Positions 1 to 11,425 of a DNA stretch of 64,000 nucleotides are shown one piece after another. Where the stretch lies: positions 362,719 to 426,718 of the forward strand of contig NZ_BMNK01000004.1 of assembly GCF_014646515.1 (NCBI RefSeq), read 5' to 3'. Below the pieces are notes generated by a model. The model was not told where the DNA came from, did not search any database, and was given only the letters and a program-made list of their open reading frames with translations. How positions within the stretch are numbered: the stretch's first letter is position 1; each line of letters starts with the position of its first letter. The translations under genes and the position numbers were made by a program. Origin of the DNA: Nonomuraea glycinis. Its GTDB lineage: Bacteria; Actinomycetota; Actinomycetes; Streptosporangiales; Streptosporangiaceae.

Positions 1-606
1 GTCGGCGTCGAGCTTGACCATCAGGTCGGCCACGCGCCGCCGGTAGGTGCGGAGCGAGACGCCGAGCCGTTTGGCCGCCGAAGCGTCGGTGAGGCCCGAA
101 CCCAGGGCCTGGAGGATCAGGCGGCCGTCGGGGTCGAGGTCCGGGATGTCGCCGCGCAGGTAGGTGTCGAGATCGGCGGCGGTGTCCCAGATCGCCTCGA
201 ACAGCGAGTGGACGCCGTCGATCAAGGTTTGCGACGTGGTCACGGTGTACTCGCGGCCGTTGGGGGTCTCCTGACCGGCCAGGATCATCACCCGACGGTC
301 GATGAGGATGGTCTCGTGCGGCAGCCGCGAGCCACTGATCCGTACGAGCGCGCCCAGACTCTGCACCAGCCGCAGGTGCGCGCGGTCGTCCTCGTCGGCG
401 AGTGCGACCGGGCTCAGCAGCTTGCGGGAGATGAGGTCCGTGGCGCGCATCCGGTGCCCGATCGCGGCTCTGGGCTCCGGCTGCGACCAGGTGTTGAGGT
501 CCCGGGCGGCACACAGGAACTCGGTCCGTGCGGACGCGAAGAGGTGACCGGCACGCGCGACCAGCTCCGCGTCCCCTTGTACTGAGAACACCTGCTCGTT
601 GCGCAT
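1..606 (-). CDS. LuxR/TrmB-like HTH transcriptional regulator (C-terminus cut by window edge)
   Basis: The frame reads from an ATG at 606 down to base 1 without a stop, so the C-terminus lies outside the window. The last visible ~40 residues form a LuxR-type helix-turn-helix (around LGSGLTDASAAKRLGVSLRT, then YRRRVADLM). The N-terminal ~140 residues look like the TrmB/phospholipase-D-like sensor region often found in actinobacterial HTH-LuxR regulators (ARTEFLCAARDLN near residue 30). It is divergent from the aldo/keto reductase at 674, so it may control that gene across the 67-bp gap. The ligand cannot be told. Confidence 0.75.
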   Translation of the reverse strand, partial: MRNEQVFSVQGDAELVARAGHLFASARTEFLCAARDLNTWSQPEPRAAIGHRMRATDLISRKLLSPVALADEDDRAHLRLVQSLGALVRISGSRLPHETILIDRRVMILAGQETPNGREYTVTTSQTLIDGVHSLFEAIWDTAADLDTYLRGDIPDLDPDGRLILQALGSGLTDASAAKRLGVSLRTYRRRVADLMVKLDAD

Positions 607-673
607 TCCTCCAGTCTGGCAGCATGCTGCCACGCGTTCGCCGGGGGGCGTCGCGGCGGACAGCATGAGGGTC

Positions 674-1516
674 ATGACGATCGATACCTTCTCCCTCGGC
701 GGAGATCTGACCATCAACCGGCTCGGTTTCGGCGCGATGCGCCTGGCGATGGGCACCTTCGGCGGCCCGCCGCGCGCTGCGGAGGGCGGCATCGCCGTGC
801 TCCGGCGCGCCGTGGAGCTGGGCGTGAACCACATCGACACGGCCGCCTTCTACGGCAGGGGCGAGGTTCGGGCGAACGAGTTGATCCGTACGGCACTGGC
901 CCCCTACCGTGACGGCCTGGTGATCGCGACGAAGGTCGGGCCGCTGCCCGGCCCGGACGGGAGGCCGAGCGGGCAGGCGACACCTGATCAGCTGCGCGGC
1001 CTGGTCGAGGCGGATCTGCGCTCCCTCGGCCTGGACCGGCTCGATCTGGTCTACCTGCGGGTCGGCGGAATGACCGGACCGGGCGGCGAGTCGATCGCCG
1101 AGCGGTTCGCCGTACTGGCCGAGCTCCGCGCGCAGGGGCTGATCCGGCACCTGGGCGTCAGCAACGTCGACGCCGCCCAGTTCGCCGAGGCCCGCGCGAT
1201 CGCGCCCGTCGCGGCGGTGCAGAACGTGCACGCCGACGATCCGGGGCTGCTGGCGCAGTGCGAGGAAGCGGGCATCGCGTACGTGCCGTTCTTCCCGCTC
1301 GGTGGTGGCCGCGAGCCGCTCGACACCGAACGGCTCGGCAAGGTCGCGGTACGCCTGGGCGCGACCACCGCGCAGGTCGCGATCGCCGCGCTGCTGGCGA
1401 CCTCGCCGTCGGTGCTGGCGATCCCGGGCACCGGCCGCCTCGATCATCTGGAGGAGAACCTCGCGGCGCGGGAGCTCACTCTCACCGAGGAAGACCTGTC
1501 CGACCTGCGAGGCTAG
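674..1516 (+). CDS. Aldo/keto reductase
   Basis: The 280-residue protein has the AKR (beta/alpha)8 layout: N-terminal LGFGAMRL, then HIDTAAFYG carrying the catalytic Asp and Tyr, then IATKVG carrying the catalytic Lys, and a C-terminal AIPGTGRLDHLEEN cofactor-binding segment. The usual catalytic His position appears as an Arg in LVYLRVGG, as in the actinobacterial oxidoreductase branch. It should be a cytosolic NADPH-dependent carbonyl reductase of unknown substrate. I chose ATG 674 (GAGGG just upstream) because conserved sequence begins there; ATG 665 is an in-frame alternative. It is divergent from the regulator at 1-606. Confidence 0.85.
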   Translation: MTIDTFSLGGDLTINRLGFGAMRLAMGTFGGPPRAAEGGIAVLRRAVELGVNHIDTAAFYGRGEVRANELIRTALAPYRDGLVIATKVGPLPGPDGRPSGQATPDQLRGLVEADLRSLGLDRLDLVYLRVGGMTGPGGESIAERFAVLAELRAQGLIRHLGVSNVDAAQFAEARAIAPVAAVQNVHADDPGLLAQCEEAGIAYVPFFPLGGGREPLDTERLGKVAVRLGATTAQVAIAALLATSPSVLAIPGTGRLDHLEENLAARELTLTEEDLSDLRG

Positions 1517-1715
1517 GAGGTCCCGCGGACCAGGCCGTCGTCACCCCTGCGGCCTGCGACGACCGCGTGCGCACGGCGGCCGGTCCAGACCTGGCTGAGC
1601 TGAAGGACGCTCATGCCGAACGACCAGCCCCCGAGAATGTGAGATGGCAGGCCATGTCGACCGCTGTCTCGTCGGACAGGTGCGGGCAGACGAGACCAGG
1701 GGAGCAGGCGGCGCC

Positions 1716-2660
1716 ATGACCACCCCAGCCGAGCCGGGACCCGGCCGGACCGACCCGGGCCTGAGCGCGATCATGGGCGAACGGCGCCGGCTGATCAATC
1801 TCGCCTACCGGCTCCTCGGCTCCCTGGCCGATGCCGAGGATGCCGTGCAGGAGACCTACACCCGCTGGTACGCCATGTCCCGCACGCAACAGGAAGCCAT
1901 CGATTCCCCCGGCGCCTGGCTGACGACGGTCGCCGGTCGCATCTGCCTGAACCTGCTCGGCTCGGCACGCGCCAGGCGGGAGCGCTACGTGGGTGAATGG
2001 ATCCCGGAGCCGCTGCCCGACCGCGCCGAGTGGAGCAGCGGCCGGACGAGTGGGATCGCGGCTGACCCAGCCGACCACGTCACCCTCGACGAGTCGATCA
2101 CCATGGCCTTCCTCGTCGTGCTCGACACGATGACTCCCGCCGAGCGCGTCGCGTTCGTGTTGCACGATGTCTTCCGCTATTCCTTCGCCGAAGTGGCCCA
2201 GGTCCTCGGCCGGTCACCGGCGGCATGCCGCCAGCTGGCCTCCTCGGCCCGCCGTCGCGTCCGCGAGGCGCAGGCATCCACGACCGCGACCGCGACAGCC
2301 GCCGGGAACGCGAGCATCGTCAGGGACTTCAAGCGGGCCTGGGAAGCCAAGGACGTCGAGGCGCTGGTCGGCCTCCTCGCCCCCGACGCCACGGTGATCG
2401 CCGACGGCGGTGGCCTGGTCAGCACCGCGCTCCACCCGATCGAAGGCCGCGAGCAGATCGCGCGCTACACCGCCCACATCGTCGGCCGAGCCCCCGACAT
2501 GGCGATCCTGGAACGTACGGTCAACGGCCGGCCCGGCCTGGTAGCGCAGCTCGATGGCGTCACCGTGATGGTGGCGGCCTTCGACATCGCGGGCGACCAG
2601 ATCAAGCACATTTGGGTGGTACGCAATCCCGAGAAGCTCCGGCCGTGGACCGCACGGTAG
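1716..2660 (+). CDS. ECF RNA polymerase sigma factor of the ECF41 (SigJ-like) type
   Basis: The 314-residue protein carries sigma region 2 at about residues 22-90 (INLAYRLLGSLADAEDAVQE), sigma region 4 at about 130-185 (TPAERVAFVLHDVFRYSFAE), and a C-terminal SnoaL-like domain at about 200-305. Two signatures of the ECF41 group are visible: DGGG at 230-233 and NPEKL at 304-308. In this family the C-terminal domain acts as a built-in regulator in place of a separate anti-sigma factor, and none is encoded beside it. ATG 1716 follows a GGAGCAGG ribosome binding site; an upstream extension to 1644 lacks one. ECF41 factors often neighbour small redox enzymes, which fits this context. Confidence 0.9.
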   Translation: MTTPAEPGPGRTDPGLSAIMGERRRLINLAYRLLGSLADAEDAVQETYTRWYAMSRTQQEAIDSPGAWLTTVAGRICLNLLGSARARRERYVGEWIPEPLPDRAEWSSGRTSGIAADPADHVTLDESITMAFLVVLDTMTPAERVAFVLHDVFRYSFAEVAQVLGRSPAACRQLASSARRRVREAQASTTATATAAGNASIVRDFKRAWEAKDVEALVGLLAPDATVIADGGGLVSTALHPIEGREQIARYTAHIVGRAPDMAILERTVNGRPGLVAQLDGVTVMVAAFDIAGDQIKHIWVVRNPEKLRPWTAR

Positions 2661-2691
2661 GGAGACGCCACCCACCGCACCCCCGACAACG

Positions 2692-3183
2692 CTATTCGAT
2701 TGCTTTTGAAACGTGCACCAGCAGATACTCGTCCCACTTCGACGGATCGGACTTGAGGTCTTTCTCCACCTGCTGCTGCACTTCCAGAAAGAAGGAGTCG
2801 GCACCCGCGAACCTACGGGCCACCAGATCAGTGCGCTCCCACCTGTCCGACCTCATTCCCATGGAGTCGGTATTCTTGAAGATGGTCTTCCAGCCGTGCT
2901 TCGCGAGGCGATCCTGCGCCACCTCAAGCGCCTCCGCAAAAGACGAGGCCCCGACATCCGTGATCAGGACGTCCACTCGCTGGATTTTCTCGTCGAATAT
3001 CTGATCGTCCGTGGTCTGCGCCACCACCGTACCGACGCTGAAAACTTCGTCGAGAGCGACCTGGTCGGCCTCCACCACCCTGGGCGCCCAGTCCGCACAC
3101 CCCTGAAGCACTATCATGCACAGAAGCGCAGAGATGCACTTGACCGGCCCAAAAACTCGCCTGCCGCCCTTTCCCCGCAACAT
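2692..3183 (-). CDS. Putative lipoprotein of unknown function
   Basis: The 163-residue protein opens with a basic stretch and a hydrophobic segment ending in a lipobox (IVLQGC, Cys29), so it is probably a membrane-anchored exported lipoprotein. The rest is mixed charged sequence with no family I recognise; an Asp/Ala-rich alpha-beta region (VDVLITDVGASSFAEAL) is near the middle. ATG 3183 has an excellent GGAGG eight bases upstream; a GTG at 3198 in frame is less likely. Its base composition and third-position GC are clearly lower than its neighbours, which suggests recent acquisition. It converges on the sigma factor gene. Confidence 0.7.
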   Translation of the reverse strand: MLRGKGGRRVFGPVKCISALLCMIVLQGCADWAPRVVEADQVALDEVFSVGTVVAQTTDDQIFDEKIQRVDVLITDVGASSFAEALEVAQDRLAKHGWKTIFKNTDSMGMRSDRWERTDLVARRFAGADSFFLEVQQQVEKDLKSDPSKWDEYLLVHVSKAIE

Positions 3184-3361
3184 AGCCCAAACCTCCACTT
3201 TATATATGAATCTAAGTCACCTTTCCTTGTTAGCATGATGCACTATCCACGGTAGGCTTGCGACGCGTTCGGAGTCATCCGTACACACTTCAACGCTTTC
3301 CATCTCAGCCCCGCACATTCTCCAGAGCCGCCTTAATGAAACTGAAAGCGCTCGACTTCGG

Positions 3362-4120
3362 TCAGAGGCCGTAGCCGCCGGAGGCTTCGATGTTCTGGGC
3401 GGTGATCCAGCGGCTTTCTTCCGAGACCAGTGTCGCGATCACCATGCCGACGTCGTCGGGCTCGCCCAGGCGGCCGAGGGCGGTGTTCGCGGCGATGGCC
3501 GGGATCAGCTCGGGGTAGCGTGCGAAGGCGTCGTCCCCGATCCGGGTCCGGGTGGTGCCAGGGGCGATGGAGTTGACGCGGATGCCGCGCTTGCTGAACT
3601 CCTTGGCCATATAGCGGGTGAGGACGGTCAGGCCGCCCTTCATCGTCGCGTAGGCGGAGTAGCCCTCCTCCGTGCCGGCGGCCGACGCCGAGCTGCTGGT
3701 GGTGTTGACGATGGCGCCGCCGTCGGCCAGCAGCGGCAGCAGGGTCTGGGTCAGGAAGTACGGCCCCTTGAGCAGGACCCGCATGAACTCGTCGAACAGT
3801 TCCTCGGTGGTGTCCTCGAAAAAGGCCATCCGCCCGAATCCGGCGTTGTTGACCAGGTAGTCGAACGTGTCCCGCTGCCACGTGTCGCGCAGCGCCGCGA
3901 CGACGCTCTCGCGGAAGGCCGGGAAGGTCTCGCTCCTGCCGATGTCCAGCGGCAGCGCGACGGCCTGGCCGCCCTCCTTCTCGATGGCCGCGACCGTGTC
4001 GAGCGCGCCGGCCTGGTTGCCGTTGTAGGTCAGGATCACCCCGACCCCGCGCTTGGCGATCTGGATGGCGGCGCTCTGCCCGATGCCGGAGCTGGCGCCG
4101 GCGACAATGGCGACCTTCAT
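3362..4120 (-). CDS. Short-chain dehydrogenase/reductase (SDR)
   Basis: A 252-residue classical SDR. The Rossmann cofactor motif GASSGIG is at 8-14, NNAG at about 91-94, the catalytic Ser in the SSSAS stretch near 142-146, and YATMK gives Tyr157 and Lys161. The C-terminal segment ITAQNIEASGGYGL is typical of the family. It should be a cytosolic NAD(P)H-dependent oxidoreductase. It lies downstream of the TetR gene on the same strand with a 129-bp gap, so it may have its own promoter. TetR, SDR and the divergent quinone oxidoreductase probably form one electrophile- or redox-responsive module. Confidence 0.88.
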   Translation of the reverse strand: MKVAIVAGASSGIGQSAAIQIAKRGVGVILTYNGNQAGALDTVAAIEKEGGQAVALPLDIGRSETFPAFRESVVAALRDTWQRDTFDYLVNNAGFGRMAFFEDTTEELFDEFMRVLLKGPYFLTQTLLPLLADGGAIVNTTSSSASAAGTEEGYSAYATMKGGLTVLTRYMAKEFSKRGIRVNSIAPGTTRTRIGDDAFARYPELIPAIAANTALGRLGEPDDVGMVIATLVSEESRWITAQNIEASGGYGL

Positions 4121-4249
4121 GGTGTGCCTACCTGTTCATTCGTGGAGCCGATCAGTGCTCCGTGGGAATTGCTTCTCCTTTATTTGACCAGCTTGAGCTG
4201 CGCGAACGTTAGAATGATGCTCTTACGAGCTTGCACGATCCTCCCGACT

Positions 4250-4828
4250 TCAGGATTGACGGGAGCCTGAGCCTGGTGCCAGCGCGGTGAGCAGCAGGTT
4301 CGCCAGCCTCGGGACCGCGGTGCCGGCCCTTTCGGGGGGAAGCGTCCGGAACGAGGCGATGGCCCACAGGCCGACCCGTACGTCCTCGACCGACAGCTCG
4401 GGCCGGACGGCTTCCGTACGCCGGGCGCGCTCGACGAGCCGCTCCAGCCCGCGCGCGTGGGCGCGGCGCTGTTCGGCGAACGGGAGTCCGGCGGCGTGCG
4501 AGCCGAGCACCGCGTCGTTCAGCCCCCGCTCCCGGAGCTGGTAGTCGGCGAAGCGGCGGATGAGTCCGCTCAGCGCGCGCCAGGGGTTGGGATCGTCCAG
4601 GGCTGCCCGCATTGCCGCGCCGCAGTCGGCCGCCTGCTCCGCCAGCACGGCGCCGATGAGGTCCGGGCGGGACGGGAAGTGCCGGTAGAGCGTCGCGACG
4701 CCCAGGCCGGCGCGCCGGGCGATCTCGCGCATGGGCAGCTCCAGCCCCTCTGCGGCGAACGCGGCATGCGCGACCGCCACGATGTGCCGCCGATTGTGTG
4801 CCGCGTCAACGCGAGGTTTCCGAGTCAC
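4250..4828 (-). CDS. TetR/AcrR family transcriptional regulator
   Basis: About 192 residues. The N-terminal TetR helix-turn-helix reads AREIARRAGLGVATLYRHFP at about residues 38-58, followed by a ligand-binding C-terminal helical region (TetR_C type with RALSGLIRRFADYQL). It is divergent from the zinc-free quinone oxidoreductase (100-bp gap) and upstream of the SDR, the usual arrangement for a local repressor of both. The start is uncertain: GTG 4828 has GAGGGG about 11 bases upstream; GTG 4849 would add seven residues but has no ribosome binding site. Confidence 0.85.
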   Translation of the reverse strand: MTRKPRVDAAHNRRHIVAVAHAAFAAEGLELPMREIARRAGLGVATLYRHFPSRPDLIGAVLAEQAADCGAAMRAALDDPNPWRALSGLIRRFADYQLRERGLNDAVLGSHAAGLPFAEQRRAHARGLERLVERARRTEAVRPELSVEDVRVGLWAIASFRTLPPERAGTAVPRLANLLLTALAPGSGSRQS

Positions 4829-4929
4829 TGTGGTCGCCGCCCCTCTCACTTTCGCGCGATCCGAAACACCTGTTCCGGTTGTCTGTTTAGCGTAGTAGCG
4901 CTGTTGTCACCCAGGTGAAGAAGGTCATC

Positions 4930-5850
4930 ATGTTCGCTGTCCAGTTCGACCGGTTCGGTCCTCCCAAGGTGCTCACCGTCGGTCCGTTTCCCGAGCCTCA
5001 CCCGGGCCCTGACGAGGTTCGCATCGCCGTCAGGGCGGCCGGGATCTCGCCGGTCGATCTCGCGCTACGAGCCGGCTCGAACGAACGACTTCCCTTGCCG
5101 CACGTCCCGGGGGTGGACGCGGCCGGCGTGATCGACGAGGTCGGCGCGGAGGTCACCGGGTTCGCGGTCGGCGATGAGGTCTTCGGCGCGGTCGCCCTCT
5201 CCCAGCTCGGCGGCGCGAGCGCGGAGTTCGCCGTACTGAGATTCTGGAGTCTGAAGCCGCCGTCGATGTCGTGGGTGGAAGCCGGCGCCGCCGGCACGAG
5301 TATCGAGACGGCGACCCGGGCGCTCGACGTGCTCGACGTGCGGCCGGGAACGACGCTGCTGATCGACGGCGCGGCGGGCGGCGTCGGAAGCGTCGCCGTC
5401 CAGCTGGCGGTCGCCCGTGGCGCCCGGGTGATCGGCACGGCACGTCCGGAGAGCCAGACCTTCCTCGCCGACCTGGGCGCGATCCCCACCACCTACGGGC
5501 CGGGGCCGGCTGAACTCGTCGGCGCTCTCGGCGTCGAACGGGTCGACCTCGCGCTGGACGTCGCCGGGGCCGGCTCGCTGCCCGAGCTCATCGCGCTGAC
5601 CGGCGCGCCGACGTCGGTCCTCACGATCGCCGACTTCAGCGGCCCCGAGCTCGGGGTACGGCTCTCGCGCGGTGAAGTCGGCGGCGAACCCGACGGGCGG
5701 CACGGCCTCGCCCTGGCGGCCACGCTCTCCGTGGAAGGCCGCTTCCGTGTTCCGGTCCAGGAGGTGTTCCCGATGGCGCGGGCGGCCAGGGCGCACGAGG
5801 TCGCCGCGCGAGGACCCCGCCAGGGGAAGCTCGCCCTCACCGCCGACTGA
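4930..5850 (+). CDS. NADP-dependent zinc-free alcohol dehydrogenase / quinone oxidoreductase family
   Basis: A 306-residue medium-chain dehydrogenase/reductase without zinc ligands. The GroES-like N-terminal part (PGPDEVRIAVRAAGISPVDL) is followed by the Rossmann motif IDGAAGGVGSVAVQLA near residue 145. The C-terminal half is shorter than in full quinone reductases but is usual for the actinobacterial branch regulated by TetR proteins. ATG 4930 is preceded by GAAGAAGG; GTG 4915 is an in-frame alternative. It probably reduces quinones or enones with NADPH and is likely repressed by the divergent TetR protein. Confidence 0.87.
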   Translation: MFAVQFDRFGPPKVLTVGPFPEPHPGPDEVRIAVRAAGISPVDLALRAGSNERLPLPHVPGVDAAGVIDEVGAEVTGFAVGDEVFGAVALSQLGGASAEFAVLRFWSLKPPSMSWVEAGAAGTSIETATRALDVLDVRPGTTLLIDGAAGGVGSVAVQLAVARGARVIGTARPESQTFLADLGAIPTTYGPGPAELVGALGVERVDLALDVAGAGSLPELIALTGAPTSVLTIADFSGPELGVRLSRGEVGGEPDGRHGLALAATLSVEGRFRVPVQEVFPMARAARAHEVAARGPRQGKLALTAD

Positions 5851-5867
5851 GCGGGCAAGGAGACCGC

Positions 5868-5886
5868 CGGTCCCAGACGGGGACCG
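5868..5886. terminator. Hairpin between convergent genes
   Basis: CGGTCCC pairs perfectly with GGGACCG across the five-base loop AGACG. It sits in the 56-bp gap between the convergent quinone oxidoreductase and beta-galactosidase genes. There is no U-run, as is common for actinobacterial terminators. Confidence 0.5.
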
Positions 5887-5906
5887 ACGGCCTCCACAGC
5901 CGAGGT

Positions 5907-8792
<2,886 letters not shown>

Positions 8793-8851
8793 CTAGAGGT
8801 TCGGGAGGGTTTCGTCAGCAATGTCCATCTGGCCGATCCTCGGCATGTGAC

Positions 8852-8879
8852 GTGCGCGGGGGCCGAGACCCCCGCGCAC
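8852..8879 (-). terminator. Strong GC hairpin downstream of the PPOX-fold gene
   Basis: A perfect 11-bp stem (GTGCGCGGGGG with CCCCCGCGCAC) and a six-base loop lie just past the stop of the gene ending at 8889 and before the beta-galactosidase start. It should stop minus-strand transcription coming from the MFS/PPOX side. Confidence 0.65.
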
Positions 8880-8888
8880 CTCCCCGGC

Positions 8889-9362
8889 TCAGTCCGCCCG
8901 CCAGATCCTGCTCTGCAGGTCGGCTCCGCGAATGACCTGGACCCGCCACGGGGTGAGCCGCAGCACGTGCAGTTGTGGATCTGCGGGGCTCTTCCAGAAG
9001 TTGCCCAGGTCATAACCGGCTCCGGCCGGGCTGCCCGTGCGGTAGAGGTCCCACACCCTGCGCCTGACCTCCGCGTCTTCGTCCCATGCGGCCACGGTGT
9101 CGACGCTGACGGCGTTCTGGCGAGGGCTCCAGTAGGAGAAGGTGGTGTGCGGGTTGTTCGCCAGGTGCGCCGCCTTGACCGGCGTCCGGTACGTCGCGAG
9201 CCAGCCGATGGGGCGGCCGTCGACCGTCTCCCAGATCGGGATCAGGACGCGCGCCCGGGGACGTCCCTTGGCGTCCACGGTGGTCATGGTGGCGTAGACG
9301 ATGTCGCCTATGTAGGCGTTGAACTGGCTCTCGATCGCGGCGAACGATGTTCTGGTGGCCAT
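8889..9362 (-). CDS. Pyridoxamine 5'-phosphate oxidase (PPOX) fold flavin/F420-binding protein
   Basis: A 157-residue split-barrel protein. Typical PPOX-fold stretches include YATMTTVDAKGRPRARVLIP near residues 23-42 and TPVKAAHLANNPHTTFSYW near 63-81. Members bind FMN or F420 and reduce or oxidise small molecules; the substrate here is unknown. ATG 9362 has a near-perfect AAGGAGG upstream. It follows the MFS gene on the same strand with a 34-bp gap, so the two may be co-transcribed as an export/detoxification pair under the HxlR regulator. Confidence 0.8.
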   Translation of the reverse strand: MATRTSFAAIESQFNAYIGDIVYATMTTVDAKGRPRARVLIPIWETVDGRPIGWLATYRTPVKAAHLANNPHTTFSYWSPRQNAVSVDTVAAWDEDAEVRRRVWDLYRTGSPAGAGYDLGNFWKSPADPQLHVLRLTPWRVQVIRGADLQSRIWRAD

Positions 9363-9396
9363 CGGTTCCTCCTTGTCGTTGAACGGCCTTGCGCTG

Positions 9397-10824
9397 TCAG
9401 CCGGCGAGCGCGGGCTCGGGTTCACCAGAGCGCGCGCGGGGGCGGGAACGGATGCCGATGGCGGTGATCAGCACGCCGAGGACCGCGGCGGCCAACGGGA
9501 CGAACAGGGCGGCCTGCAGGGCGCCGAGCCGCGCCTCCGCCGTGGTTGCGTCGCCGAGCGCGGCGACGGCGGCCACCGCCGACAGCCCGAGCGCCGTACC
9601 GAACTGGATCGAGGTGTAGAGCAGGCCGCTGGCCAGCCCTTGCTCGTGTTCGGCGATCCCGTCGGTGGCGGCCATCGTCAGCGGGCCGTACGCCAGGGAG
9701 AACGCCACGCCGAGCAGGAGCATGGTCGGCAGCATCGCGGTGTACGTCCAGTCCATCCCGACGGGCAGGAACAGCGCGTAGGCCACGACCGCCACGACGA
9801 TCCCGCCGAACAGCACGCGGGCGTTGCCGAAGCGGTTCACCAGCCGCGGCGTCAGGGTGGGGGCGAGAATGGTGTCCAGGCCGATCACCAGCATGGCGAG
9901 ACCGGTCTGCAAGCTGCTCCAGCCGCGCACCTCCTGCAGGTAGAGGGTCGCCACGAACTGGAACCCGGCGAACGAGCCGACGAACAGCAGTGCCCCCAGG
10001 TTGGCCCGGACCAGCGGTCCGGAGCGAAGGATGCCGAGCCGTACGAGCGGGTCGGCCGAGCGCCGTTCGATCACCACGAAGGCCGCCAGCAGGGCCAGCC
10101 CGGCGGCGAACGTCAGCACCGTGCCGGCCACGCCGTCACCGGGATGCTCCAGCCGGATCACCCCGTACACCAGCAGCAGCATCGCCCCGGTGATGGCGAA
10201 CGCGCCCGCCAGGTCGAACCCGCCGGTGGCGGGCCGCGACGGGGCGGTCTCCTTGATGAGGGGCACCGCCGCCACGAGGATCAGCGCCGACAGCAGCACC
10301 GGCGCGAAGAACACCCAGCGCCAGCCGATCGAGGCCAGCAGCCCGCCCACGACCAGGCCGAGTGAGAACCCGCCCGCGGCGGTCCCGGCGTACACACCGA
10401 GCGCCTTGGTGCGCAGCGGGCCCTCCGGGAAGTTGCCGGTGACCAGCGCCAGCCCGGCCGGCGCCATGAACGCGGCGGCCACGCCGGTGACGAACCGGGC
10501 GACCAGCAGCATCCAGCCTTCGGTGGCGAAGCCGCCGAGGCCGGAGAAGACCAGGAAGACGGTCAGCCAGAACAGGAACATCCGGCGGCGGCCCAGGACG
10601 TCGGCGACCCGGCCGCCCAGCAGCATGAAGCCGCCGTACCCCAGCACGTAGGCGCTGACGACGCCGCTGAGCATCCCGGTCGACAGGCCGAGATCGGCCC
10701 GGATGGCCGGCAGCGCCACATTGAGCATCGCCACGTCGATGCCCTCCAGGAAGACCGCTCCCGCCAGTACGAACAGCACGCTCCAGGCGCGCGCGTCCAT
10801 GCGGGCCCGTGATGTGGACATCAT
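9397..10824 (-). CDS. MFS drug/proton antiporter (DHA2-like)
   Basis: A 475-residue membrane protein with about 14 hydrophobic segments. The MFS signature between helices 2 and 3 reads GGRVADVLGRRRMFL, and ALPAIRADLG follows helix 1, as in EmrB/QacA-type exporters. It probably exports a toxic compound or antibiotic. Two ATG codons in tandem (10824 and 10821) follow GGAGG; I use the first. It is divergent from the HxlR regulator across an 85-bp region with a long-spaced inverted repeat. Confidence 0.88.
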   Translation of the reverse strand: MMSTSRARMDARAWSVLFVLAGAVFLEGIDVAMLNVALPAIRADLGLSTGMLSGVVSAYVLGYGGFMLLGGRVADVLGRRRMFLFWLTVFLVFSGLGGFATEGWMLLVARFVTGVAAAFMAPAGLALVTGNFPEGPLRTKALGVYAGTAAGGFSLGLVVGGLLASIGWRWVFFAPVLLSALILVAAVPLIKETAPSRPATGGFDLAGAFAITGAMLLLVYGVIRLEHPGDGVAGTVLTFAAGLALLAAFVVIERRSADPLVRLGILRSGPLVRANLGALLFVGSFAGFQFVATLYLQEVRGWSSLQTGLAMLVIGLDTILAPTLTPRLVNRFGNARVLFGGIVVAVVAYALFLPVGMDWTYTAMLPTMLLLGVAFSLAYGPLTMAATDGIAEHEQGLASGLLYTSIQFGTALGLSAVAAVAALGDATTAEARLGALQAALFVPLAAAVLGVLITAIGIRSRPRARSGEPEPALAG

Positions 10825-10841
10825 CCGTTTCCTCCCATAAA

Positions 10842-10885
10842 CCTTGGTATTCAAAGTGATTGCCAGTTCCCTCTTGTAACCAAGG
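10842..10885. promoter_or_regulatory. Inverted repeat in the MFS/HxlR divergent promoter region
   Basis: CCTTGGT at 10842-10848 and its exact complement ACCAAGG at 10879-10885 flank a 30-bp spacer in the 85-bp region between the divergent MFS and HxlR genes. The half-site distance is about 37 bp (3.5 helical turns), wide for one dimer site, so it may be two half-sites of separate weak palindromes. It is a candidate operator for the HxlR protein. Confidence 0.4.
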
Positions 10886-10909
10886 AGCTTGCTGGAGGAA
10901 GCTGGGGGC

Positions 10910-11404
10910 ATGGAAGACGGCACATCAGAGTTCCCCGGTTACTGCGGGGATACCGGCGGCGACTACGACGTTCTCCAGTGGGACACACGGGAGGACTGCG
11001 AGGTCCGGCAGATCCTCGACCGTGTCGCGGACAAGTGGTCGCTGCTGGCCATCGCGCTGCTCGACAAGCGCAGCCTCCGGTTCACCGAGCTCCGCCGCAT
11101 GATCGACGGGGTCAGCCAGCGCATGCTCACCCGGACCCTGCGGCATCTGGAGCGCGACGGGCTGGTGAGCCGGACCGTCCACCCGACCGTGCCGCCCCGG
11201 GTGGACTACGCGCTCACCCCGCTGGGCGCGACCCTGCACGAGACCATTCGCGCGCTCGTCACCTGGACCGAGGGCCACCAGAACGAGATCGCCACCGCTC
11301 GCGCCGCCTACGATGTCCGCGTGGCGGCCGAGCAGCGGGCGATGGCGGACGAGGCGGCGAAGCGGGAGGCCATCGCCAGGGACGTGCTCACCGCCGCGCG
11401 CTGA
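10910..11404 (+). CDS. HxlR family winged-helix regulator
   Basis: A 164-residue protein with a single HxlR domain at about residues 30-120. Family features are DCEVRQILDRVADKWSLL at the start of the domain, then LRFTELRRMIDGVSQRMLTR as recognition region and LERDGLVSRTVHPTVPPRV as the wing. Cys30 is at the conserved redox-sensitive cysteine position of YodB/HxlR proteins; a second Cys12 lies in the N-terminal tail. It probably senses quinones or other electrophiles and represses the divergent MFS pump. ATG 10910 has GGAGG 11 bases upstream. Confidence 0.87.
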   Translation: MEDGTSEFPGYCGDTGGDYDVLQWDTREDCEVRQILDRVADKWSLLAIALLDKRSLRFTELRRMIDGVSQRMLTRTLRHLERDGLVSRTVHPTVPPRVDYALTPLGATLHETIRALVTWTEGHQNEIATARAAYDVRVAAEQRAMADEAAKREAIARDVLTAAR

Positions 11405-11425
11405 CCCGGTCCTCGGACGCGGCGC

